Positions 23,444-35,600 of a stretch of DNA of 64,000 bases are shown piece by piece. How positions within the stretch are numbered: position 1 is the stretch's first letter; every line of letters starts with the position of its first letter. Origin of the DNA: Mya arenaria (lineage: Eukaryota > Mollusca > Bivalvia > Myida > Myidae); the NCBI RefSeq assembly GCF_026914265.1, contig NC_069124.1:4084213-4148212 (forward strand), written 5' to 3'. Under the pieces are notes generated by a model. The model ran no database searches and was not told the origin of the DNA. It saw only the letters and a program-made list of their open reading frames with translations. The translations under genes were made by a program, and so were the position numbers.

Positions 23444-23515
23444 AGGGTTTTCTCCGGGCACTCTGGTTTCCCCCCCAACACAAGACCACACTCTCGCGTA
23501 AAATCATGTCAATGA
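23444..23515 (+). repeat. SINE-like conserved core fragment
   Basis: The stretch ggttttctccgggcactctg and the following tttccccccc...accacactctcgcg resemble a conserved core found in many short interspersed elements of animals. No tRNA-like head is visible beside it, so it is only a fragment. Confidence 0.4.
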
Positions 23516-25535
23516 GAGTGATTTATAAAATGTTGTAATAACTTGTTACACAATCCTTGTAAAATAAACTCTGCAACATAAACCTATAACATAAAATAAA
23601 CTCTGCAGGTTAAACCTATAACATAAATTCTCGGAATTGACTCAAATTTTAAACTATATCAATATGAATATGTTATCAAAACTGACTGATTGACCCTTTA
23701 ATGATGCAGAGAATTGGTAGGTGTGTTTTTGATTTGTAATCAATATTTATTGTTGTAGGTATATGATACGTACCTAGTTACAATATAACATGTATTATAA
23801 AATAATAATGTATGCCTGCCTTAAATACCTTGGCAATAACTGTTAAAGTTTTTGAAATGAAACTTGGTACACATCTTGTCAATGACTTCGCACATGTATA
23901 GCAAAGCCAATATTTCTGGCTTTAAAAATTGACGAATTATGCGATTGGTTTGACTAAAAACAACAATAAATGTGTGCTTGGGATGATCTTGATGTACTAG
24001 TTTTTGTCCATGCATTTCATGTTTTTATCATAAACAGTGTGTTATCCCATTTTTTGCATTGTTTCTTTCTATATTCAAAGCATTTTAAGACATTAAACTG
24101 GACCACTGTGTTGTGGATTGAAATTGTCATTCATCTAATAACTCTGAAATAAACTTTATCATCAGATTGTTTTACTGCTTAAACTTCCCAATCCCTGGTC
24201 TTTCATTGTGAATCACAGCGCATTATTTGGGGTTATGGACAAGGAACTCCTATTGATTTTGATGACTGTGTGCTCATTAAGTGAGCCATGAAATCAGAAA
24301 TGGAGGTAGCATATTGACAACAAAATCCAGCCATGATGACTACATGTTATTCGATTTAATCTTACTACAGAATCCTTCCATTTGTAGACACTAGACAGGA
24401 CACAAACATGACATTTCACTCCTCAATGTGACCTTGTCATAAAGGCCAAGTGGCTGGTTAGAGTATCATCTCTGCATGTTTTCTTGATTTGGTGAACATT
24501 CGTTTAAAAGTTATATCGAAATAAATTCAGTGATTGAAGAGTTACGGAGCAGACTTGTATAAAAAAAATTACAAAGTGATGCACATATGCAGGCAATAAT
24601 TGGGCAGCAGCTGAAAAACAATTTGCGCAGCGTGGGTTTCAGTACTTATTTAACTGGCAATAAGAACATGTTAAGCTGAAAATGAACGCCATACAAACAT
24701 TAACCATGACTTCCAGAAAGAAGGACAAACAAGATATAAATATTCTTTACTTTTAATCATTCTCGTTATAATGGTTAAGATATAAAATTCAGTATATGTA
24801 TGTGTATCACAGACAAAGGTAACAAATTAAATATCTCGATTTTCTTTTTTGAGGCCATATACAAATAATTTTAAGATCGATACATATTTTGAAAAATAAA
24901 TGAGGCAGTTGGGTCAATTTATAAGTGTCAAATTAAAAAAAGCATATGCTGTTTATAATTTATAAATTTTGCTTAGCCAAGTTTGCATCAAATAAAAAAT
25001 GGTGGGGATTTTCGATGGGAGCAAGTGGAAATGAGGATCTAAAAGTTCTTGGAAATTTTCTTTGGCCTTTAGACTCAATGTGATGCTAGGAATTTTATAA
25101 TCACATGGCACTTGTAAAACAATGACATGGCTGAACAATGTTTCGGTAAAAAATCAGTATTCAATGGATGTGTTGATGAGGCATTGATTTGCATAATTTT
25201 GGATACATGAAAACAAAAACAGGTTGATAAATAATTTTAAGACTCAGAATATATATTTCTACTTCCTATGATCCTTCTAAAATACATGGAAGGTCATGAA
25301 CATGAAAGTAACTGAACAACCTTTGAATTCTAGAACTTGTGCATCTGAGGTACCGTAAAGACTAGACATTTTTGATTAAATATTCAACATTAAATCAACA
25401 AATATCGTGCAATAATAATCATAATCTGCCATCGACTTTGTACACAAAACAGAGTTTAACAACAACCATGTTATACAAAAACATTTCTTACACATATAAT
25501 AATGTAGATATATTCTAAAATGCACAAATACAAAT

Positions 25536-25653
25536 AACTACATCAAACCATTAAGACTCACCAATATAGCATACATAATTACACGAACACAATTAACTAC
25601 ATCAAACCATTAAGACTCACCAATATAGCATACATAATTACACGAACACAATT
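25536..25653 (+). repeat. Tandem duplication of 59 bp
   Basis: Two essentially identical 59-bp copies starting aactacatcaaaccattaag at 25536 and 25595. Recent local duplication in intergenic DNA. Confidence 0.93.
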
Positions 25654-26677
25654 CATTCTCAATAACTTTCTCCAAAGTTTAAATAAAGAAATGAAATAAT
25701 GATTTCAGTTTCATAATATAAAAATATATACCCTATGACTACAACAGTAATTTCATCACAATTCATTTACACATCCACTAAAAATATCATATTTTCAATA
25801 ATACAAGATGCTTACATGTAGGTATCAAATGTTCATAAAATATTTTGGTTTGATCGTACCATAAGCTGAAACATTAAATATTAGGGCCTGGTGACCTCAT
25901 ATACCTCATAAAACTGGTATCATTTGAAACAGTATTGCAAACTTATTATAAATATGTAAAATAAATTATCATTAATTCATAACAGATGGAGTTATGGCAG
26001 TTTTTTTTAAGTTTTTTTCTTTATTTCAAATGAAACAAAAAGTAAAGTGACCGATTGTTCACTCTTTCAAGGTCAAAACAGCCTGTTTAAAACAGTTGTT
26101 TTCGGTATAATTTTTACATATTCTTTTTTCTACTAATAACACCCTTTAAGATGATACCAAAATAATAATGGGTCACCAGGCATCCAGAGTTCACATAATT
26201 GTACATCTGATACTGTAACTTCTTCCTGAGTTATACACACATAAACAATCACTGACAATCTGTACAATGAGCATCGGAATGACAAGCCGAAAACAACTTT
26301 TGAAACAAATAAATGAAATAAAACCATATTTACAATTAAAATTAAAAAAAAACAAAGACCTGATTCTCCATTAAATACTGTATTGCATTCTCCATAAAGG
26401 CCACATACATGTGTGTCATTTAAAAAGTGCTCAGACAACCTCTATTACTTGATAATTTTCAAAATGAATAGCCTCTATTACTTATACTGTATAGATTCTT
26501 TTTATGAACTATTAAGAAAATCTTGACTTAAATTCATTCCTGACCTGACAGAACGCTTTTTTAACTGGGATCATGTTTGAATATAAGACACACTTTGGTC
26601 ATCTTAAAGCATCAATTTTTTTTTCAGTATCTCTGTTACTGCAGTCACAACCGTAGTCCCGGTCCAAATGACCAAAG

Positions 26678-29600
26678 TTACAACCTTGATTTAGTAAGGA
26701 ACGATTGGAAATTGTCCAGTGTGAGCGGGGTGTATGTCCCTGCCGCTTCATTGTAGTAAAACAGCGGATCGTCTATATTCTCCGGGTGAAAACCATCCTT
26801 TCTAAGCTGTGTTTTCTGCTGTTTATGGGTCACAGTAATGGATTCTTCCTTTGGAAAGCGGATGAACAGTGGTCGGGAGTAGTTGGGGAGGTTTTCCTTA
26901 CAGTGGTTGAATATGTCCTTCAGGACTTTTGGGGTCAGTTGCATGTTGCCCTCCAAGTGAATGGCTGCCATTCCAGCACGACCTTCTGAACCTGAAAACA
27001 TATTATATTCTTTTGGAATCAATATCCTGAATTGTTCATACAAAAACATCAAGCAAAGAAAATAATTTAGTTTCATATACAAATTTGTTTATCAAAAACA
27101 AGACATTTTAATATAGCAGTAACTTTATATTGTAACAATATCACATCCACTGACCTGGAACCTCCACACCGTACACATTTGCATCATGTATGCAAGATAG
27201 TTTGGTGAGGATGTTGGACACCTCGTATGTGGCTACATTCTCCCCCTTCCATCTGTAACAACGAAGCAATTGGGTTTGAATGAGTATACATTAAGGGTTT
27301 CACTCAAACAAGAGCTGTCATCAGAGTGACAAATAACCCTCTATGCCACTAGAATGTTTAAACTATTCATTTGAAAAGGTGCCATAACTTCAGCAAACAT
27401 TGATGGATTATAACCACAGTTGAACTCAACCTGTATTTTAAAGTGTTCAACCCATGTACCAAACATTTTATAAATTCATTGTTTATGTCAGAAGTTGAAA
27501 AGGGGCCATAACTCTGTCAAAAATTGGTTACTATGGTAAGTTTGTAAACTACCGGTAATTCAAAAGAGGTAAAAAATTATCATCCGGACACCATTATAAT
27601 TTGCAAAATCTAAGTTGACAAGGGCCATAACTCTGTCAAATTTAGGGTTCATAAACAAAGCCAAACTTTATTTCATAATGTGAAACAAATCTGTCAACCC
27701 TTTTTGACAAAACCATCAGACCGACCGATTGACTTACAAGCTCACTCCTATATACCCCAACACTTTTTTCATGGAGGCATAATAAACTGCTCAGTACCTG
27801 AAAGTATCGCCAACACGATCTCTGAAGTACACAAAGTAATCCTTGTCCACACTAAGAAGGTCCCCAAAGTTGAAGTAGGCATCTCCCTCCTTGACCACAT
27901 TGCGGAGAACTTTCTTCTCATTGATTTCGCGGCCACCCTTGTAGAACTGCATGTTCTGGTAATTAGGTGGAATGGTGCCCAACAGCAGACCCGGTTCACC
28001 TTTGGTATTGAAAAGTACAATTTATTAAAGGAAAAAAAAAGATTTGTTCAGCTGAGATGTTAGTCACAATATTTACACATTTTGCATTAAGATGAATGAG
28101 CAAAAATTAAAATGTTGCAGAATGGTTGTCTAATGAGCAATTTTTATTAATACACACAAATTCTTGTAAGTATTCGGAATTGATTGATTTTATCATAAGT
28201 TAGTGTAGAAGTAAACATATGCTTGAAAAAATGTTAATGATTGAAATACCGGTACGTGTTACTAGCATCTTATATTAGAAAAGTTAAGAAAGTTAGGATA
28301 TTGATCTAATCAAACATCTTTCATCTGAAAAGCTTATAACAAAGCGAAATAACCAGTGGCAACTGGAATGCACAGGCCCTTCTTGTTACGGATAGCGTCC
28401 CCTGTGTCCACATCTACCTTGACCAGCAGTTTCGGTGTTGGGTCCAACTTGTTCTAACAAAGGGATGTAAAACATGGAATAACACAAACTTATGATTTAT
28501 GTTAATCAAAAATGAAGTAAACCAAAGGTCCCAACTTTTAATAGTTCAATATCAAAAGTCCAAAATACTATTATCATTATAGAGCTATAGATAATTTCCT
28601 GTGAGGTTTGGTTGGTAGACATCACATGTACCGTAGGTGAAAAAATCTGCAAACCATAAAATGACTGGCTCAATGTCACCATTGTAGGGCAAAGTTCACA
28701 AACCATAAAATGACTGGCTCAATGTCACCATTGTAGGCCAAAGTATCCAAAAACCATAAAATGACTGGCTCAATGTCACCATTGTAGGTCAAAGTATCTG
28801 CAAACCATAAAATGACTGGCTCAATGTCACCATTGTAGGTCAAAGTTCACAAACCATAAAATGACTGGCTCAATGTCACCATTGTAGGCCAAAGTATCCA
28901 AAAACCATAAAATGACTGGCTCAATGTCACCATTGTAGGTCAAAGTATCTGCAAACCATAAAATGACTGGCTCAATGTCACCATTGTAGGTCAAAGTTCA
29001 CAAACCATAAAATGACTAGCTCAATGTCACCATTGTAGGTCAAAGTATCTGCAAACCATAAAATGACTGGCTCAATGTCACCATCGAAGGTCAAAGTATC
29101 TGCAAACCATAAAATGACTGGCTCAATGTCACCATTGAAGGTCAAAGTATCTGCAAACCATAAAATGACTGGCTCAATGTCACCATTGTAGGTCAAAGAA
29201 TCTGCAAACCATAAAATGACTGGCTCAATGTCACCATTGTAGGTCAAAGTATCTGCAAACCATAAAATGACTGGCTCAATGTCACCATTGTAGGTCAAAG
29301 TTCACAAACCATAAAATGACTGGCTCAATGTCACCATTGTAGGTCAAAGTATCTGCAAACCATAAAATGACTGGCTCAATGTCACCATTGTAGGCCAAAG
29401 TATCCAAAAACCATAAAATGACTGGCTCAATGTCACCATTGTAGGTCAAAGTATCTGCAAACCATAAAATGACTGGCTCAATGTCACCATTGTAGGTCAA
29501 AGTTCACAAACCATAAAATGACTGGCTCAATGTCACCATTGTAGGTCAAAGTATCTGCAAACCATAAAATGACTGGCTCAATGTCACCATTGTAGGTCAA

Positions 29601-32600
29601 AGTTCACAAACCATAAAATGACTGGCTCAATGTCACCATTGAAGATCAAAGTATCTGCAAACCATAAAATGACTGGCTCAATGTCACCATTGTAGGTCAA
29701 AGTTCACAAACCATAAAATGACTGGCTCAATGTCACCATTGAAGGTCAAAGTATCTGCAAACCATAAAATGACTGGCTCAATGTCACCATTGAAGGTCAA
29801 ATTATCAACAAAACATAAACAAACTTTTTGGAGGTTGGACCACATGATAAAAAGAGAACATTCTGTCAACAATTGATTTTGATTTTTTGCTTGGTCAGCT
29901 TTTTCATTGTAAATTTTCCTCTGCTTTATCAGTTAAGTAAGAATTGAAATTAACTCATCCACAATCAGAACTTTTGTGAACACTATTTTTTTTTAAATTT
30001 GTGTAACATATGATATAGGTGTATGTATTCTGTATTATATACTCTGTAGTATGTACATTCGTGAATATATAACACAGTCATCATATTTTAGTATATCTTT
30101 TAACAAAAAATATTTTGAAGCTCAAGGTTATGATGAGAAGATACCCATTATAAAGCTAGGTCCCATTTCATGAACTAAGGTCCCACATGATAAAACCAAG
30201 ACCTACATTATAAATCTAAATTTCACACTATAAATAAAATTTATCAACCAAATATATCAACCACCAAAGTTCCACATAAGAAATAAAAGTTCCAGATTAT
30301 AAACCAAAGTTCCACATTATAAACTGAAGTTCCACATTACAAGATTAATGAGTAAACTAGTTGGTTTACAGTACAGAACTTTTCAGTTTTCCCCCAGGTT
30401 TTCTGGCAAATACATAAAAACACCAATTGATTTTTCTATATTATGTAAGGTTACATAAAGAGCATGTCAATTTTGTACAACTCTGGGCATGTACATGGTT
30501 TTACTATAATATCAACAAGGAATAGAGTGAATCTAATCATTATCAGTAATTAACTCTTTTACTCATGCCAATCCAAGCCATATTAGGCCTGCCACTGTAT
30601 GGCTTACCGTATCAGTACATATCAGTACTTCATAGGAGATTAATGCAAATTAATCAGAAATTGACCCTCATGCATGACAAACTTATTTTCATAGCCTTTA
30701 CTTTTGGTTTGATGAATTAGTAATCATGTAAAGTTAAATTTCCTGATAAACTAAAACAACATACTAATAGCGGTGAAAATCGACCACATGAGCCTGTGCG
30801 ATTACTGAGGTTCATCATGGCAACCGTTCCTTCAGTGGCCCCAAAGAATTCACATATTTGGGGAATTTTGTACCGAATTTTGAATTTCTCCCAAATGTCT
30901 GACCTCAGCCCGTTGCCAACAGCTACCCGACAACAATGCTTGCCATCTAGTGGGCTCTGAAAGCACAACAGCAACATTGAATTAATTTTTGAGTTAATTC
31001 TACAAGCCATAAGTTCAGGAGTCAGGAGGGAATCTTTATCAGCTTTCAGAGTTGAGACTACAAGTATAATGGAGAGATGTTTCCATATCCATTGATTATC
31101 ACAGTTTTTAACCAGCTCTGAAAGATGAAATTCTATATGCATAACTAGAACTCCGCGAGTCGGATGTGTCGCCTGATGAATTATTTACTGTCGACATTAT
31201 AGCTGTTAGATTGGCATTTTATTCATTTATAGAAAATGATGTTGCCATTTAACTTTCAAGTGTAGGTGGCATTTGAACTGAAGGTAACAACGTTAAGCCA
31301 GGAGCAAGCAATTAATCGAGACCCCTTGTTGTATTTTTGTAGAGGGTCACCCAAGGAAGCTTCCTGTAAAGTTTCATTGAATTTGGAGTGGTAGTTTCAG
31401 AGGAGATGGTTTTTTTTAAGGAAAACAGGAAGTCAGCCATTTTGTTGTTGTTGCTGTTGTTGTTGATCAATCATGACCCCTTGTTGTATTTTTGTAGAGG
31501 GTCACCCAAGGAAGCTTCATTCTTCAAGATATGCCCCGGACAAAACTTTAAGCATGAAAATTAACAAAGGGCAATAACTCCAAAAATATGGCAGCAAGAG
31601 TTACTGTTATTGTGCACTGCACTTGCCCTCCATGAGATCTATCTACATATGAAGTTTTAAGTTGATACCTCTTATATTCTACAAGATATGCCCCGGACAA
31701 AACTTTAAGCATGAAAAATAACAAAGGGCAATAACTCTAAAAATATGGAAGCAAGAGCAACAGTTCTTGTGCACTGCACTTGCCCTCAATTAGATCTATC
31801 TACATATGAAATTTCAAGTTGATACCTCTAATAGTTTAGGAGATATACCCCGGACAAGCGAAAATGGGACGCGGCCGCTGCCGCCGCCACCGACGCCGCT
31901 GCCGCCGACAAAAGTAACCCCTATATGTTGTCTTTTCAGGCGACACAAAAATGATATATTGAAGAATATTTGAGAACAGAAATCACAATAGAGCCAAACT
32001 GTGGTCTTTTGACTGAGGGCTATTCCATTAAAACATATAACCCACAGGGGGAAGGCAATTATTTAAATAGTATATAGGCGGGTGTCTTTTTTGCTAATAC
32101 GGACCCTGAAAGGGTAAATTTGCTTCTGTAGTGGGGGTGGTATAATTTTAAAAGTGCCTTCCCCGAGGGTTATATGTTTAAATGGAATAGCCCTGACATG
32201 ATTTTCCTAAATGAGAGGCATAATTATATAAAAATGGCTTAAGTAAGAAGATGTGAATCTTACTTTATTATATTTAGCCCTTAAAACTAAATAAACTAAA
32301 GGGAATTTACAGAACAGGCTAAACTCATTCATAAGGTTGGTTTTACATGCTTTGAAACATTTTGTATCCAGAAAACAATCAGGCATATACAATTGTATTC
32401 TACATAGGAGATTACTGCCACTGCCAATAAAATAACATGTAATGAGAATGTATTCTTGCTTAAAAGTACATTTGCTGAAGAACTTTTTTACATTTACGAA
32501 ATGCAAATCTTAAAATTCTCTCAGTTAACCTATAACAACGAAAAACCAAATGCTTACCTCAGGTACTGCCAGTAAGTATCGACACAGTTCCCCGATATAC

Positions 32601-35600
32601 TGCAGCACTGTAACATTGTGTCTTCGAACATCCTCAAAGAAATGCTGCGCTGAAAACTTGCGCCGCAACACCATCGTAGCACCTGCAAACAAAAAGCTGC
32701 CTTACCACACCACAGATACTGCATATGAGTCCTACCACCACAGGATGTTATCAAGGGGTAAATGCCATAGGGTACCAATAACTTCTATACTTGAATATTT
32801 ACATTCACCTAGTCCTTTGTTTAGATAAAACACACAAGGTATTATGACGTCATTGTTTATATCAATATTGAGCAGCCCGACATCATTTAACAATGAAATA
32901 CGACGTTACAAAATCAGCTATTCTGTTATACAAACGTATCTTGTCTGTTACACTTCTTAAAAACAAGTACTCAATTGCAGAAGATACTGCTAGTGTTTAA
33001 TCACAATGAATATTTCTTTTAAAATGTAAATATCAGTATTAATCACAGGGTAGTGGTGTTTGTGATCACATGGTTCTTGTCTGCACTATGGTACATCAGG
33101 GTAGTTGTTTTTGTGATCACCAGGTTTGCGTTTGCACTATGGTACAACAGGGTAGTGGTTTTTGTGATCACCAGGTTCTCGTCTGCACTATGGTACAACA
33201 GGGTATTGGTGTTTGTGATCACCAGGTTTGCGTTTGCACTATGGTACAACAGGGTATTGGTGTTTGGGATCACCAGGTTCTCGTCTGCACTATGGTACAA
33301 CAGGGTATTGGTGTTTTTGATCACCAGGTTTGCGTTTGCACTATGGTACAACAGGGTAGTGGTGTTTGTGATCACCATGTTCTCATCTGCAGTATGGTAC
33401 AACAGGGTAGTGGTGTTTGTGATCACCAGGTTCTCGTCTGCACTATGGTACAGCAGGGTAGTTGTTTTTGTGATCACAAGGTTATCGTCTGAACTGTGGT
33501 ACAGCAGGGTAGTGGTTTTTGTGATCACAAGGATCTCGTCGGAACTATGGTACAGCAGGGTAGTGGTTTTTGTGATCACAAGGAACTCGTCTGCACAATG
33601 GTACAGCAGGGTAGTGGTTTTTGTGATCACAAAGATCTCGTCTGCACTATGGTACAGCAGGGTAGTGGTGTTTGTGAACACCAGGTTCTCATCTGCAGTA
33701 TGGTATAACAGAGTAGTGTTTTTTGTGATCACAAGGATCTCGTCTGCACTATGGTACAGCAGGGTATTGGTGTTTGTGATCACCAGCTTCTCATCTTCAG
33801 TATGGTTCAACAGGGTAGTGGTGTTTGTGATCACCATGTTCTCATCTGCACTATGATACAGAAGGGTAGTTGTTTTTGTGATCACCAGGTTTGCGTTTGC
33901 ACTATGGTACAACAGGTAGTGGTTTTTGTGATCACCAGGTTTGCGTTTGCACTATGGTAAAGCAGGGTATTGGTGTTTTTGATCACCAGGTTTTCGTCTG
34001 CACTATGGTACAACAGGGTAGTGGTGTTTGTGATCACCATGTTCTCATCTGCACTATGGTACAGCAGGGTATTGGTGTTTGTGATCACCAGCTTCTCATC
34101 TTCAGTATGGTTCAACAGGGTAGTGGTGTTTGTGATCACAAGGATCTCGTCTGAACTATGGTACAGCAGGGTCTTGGTGTTTGTGATCACCAGGTTTGCG
34201 TCTGCACAATGGTACAGCAGGGTATTGGTGTTTTTGATCACCAAGTTCTCATCTGCACTATGGTACAGCAGGGTATTGGTGTTTGTGATCACAAGAATCT
34301 CGTCTGAACTATGGTACAGCAGGGTATTGGTGTTTGTGATCACAAGGTTATCGTCTGAACTATGGTACAACAGGGTAGTGGTGTTTGTGATCACAAGGTT
34401 ATCATCTGAACTGTGGTACAGAAGGGTAGTGGTTTTTGTGATCACAAGGTTATCGTCTGCACAATAGTACAGCAGGGTAGTGGTTTTTGTGATCACCAGG
34501 ATCTTGTCTGAACTGTGGTACAGTAGGGTAGTGGGTTTGTGATCACTTTGCTCTCTTTTGAACTGTGGTACAGCAGGGTAGTGGTATAGACAATATGAGT
34601 ATATTTGAGGCCTTATAGTAAAACAGAGGTGAAACACCAGTAACATACCCTGATCCAGTGTGTTCATGAGTCCTAAACCTCCAGCAGCGCTGTGATACAG
34701 TGGAGTTACAGTGTACACAATGTCAGAAGGCTTGAAGTAAAACAGCTGAAAAAACTTGCTCATCCCAATTGCCTTTGCCTGACTGATAATAGCTGGCTTT
34801 GGTAGACCTGTAATATAATATTTGATATTCTTTCTTCATTGTTTTACAATAATTACATTAAGGCCTATCATAAAGTTGTTATCACAGTGTAGGATCAATA
34901 TTAAGAATAATAGTTTTGTACTTTTACAGAATAATACAAGGGCTGTATTGTGAAACAGTATTGAAAAAAATATTCAAAAATGTTGACTGGAAACCTTCTT
35001 TAGTGTAGTTTTTAACAATGTCCCTTTTTGGCAAGGACCGCTTTGACACATCACGGTGTCGTGAAGTAAAATATGCAATTTATTTCAAAGACTGCACTCT
35101 GCCAATATTTTACTATGCTTTACCTCATTGTGTGGTTTCTTCATATTTTTATATTATGAAACTATAAAGATCAGTGAAAAGGAATTTATACCTTATTTTT
35201 TGGATTGTTCTGATTTTTTCTTATGTCTTATCCTGTCAGATAAATTGTAGTTGCTCTATGCTCATGAAAACCCTCTAAAGCACAATTAATAACACTGTCA
35301 AGGTCACCTTTCATTTAAGCCAGAAACAGATAAAATGTTTACCACATTTGGAGAAAACGTATTCACATTCCTATGTATACACATTCATATCAAATGCAAA
35401 AAAGATCAGGTGTAAGGGATAACTGTTAAGAATAAACCACAAAAAAAAATCATCAGAGTGATTATTCCTTCTTTAAATTCATTAACATTGCTATTTTTGC
35501 CCATGAGTTTCTCGATCCCATAAAATTCTTGTATCGTTTATGATAACATGATTCCACAAATAGAATTCAAATATTACTGTCCTTGAGAAAGCCAAATCAT

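Larger units (their letters stand above)
22538..26677. other. Intergenic region between Ro60 and SLC27A (tail to tail)
   Basis: The two genes converge on this 4.1-kb stretch, which must hold both 3' untranslated regions. I found no further gene. It contains a dispersed repeat (22722-23270), a conserved SINE-like core (23444-23515) and a two-copy 59-bp duplication (25536-25653). The rest is AT-rich unique sequence. Confidence 0.5.

Noticed and set aside
28610..29812. CRISPR-like regular array
   Set aside because: Units have no unique spacers: nearly the whole unit repeats. The window is clearly metazoan.
33053..33856. Plus-strand frame of 267 codons in the 51-bp array
   Set aside because: By-product of a 51-bp unit without stops. 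It lies antisense to the SLC27A intron and resembles no protein.
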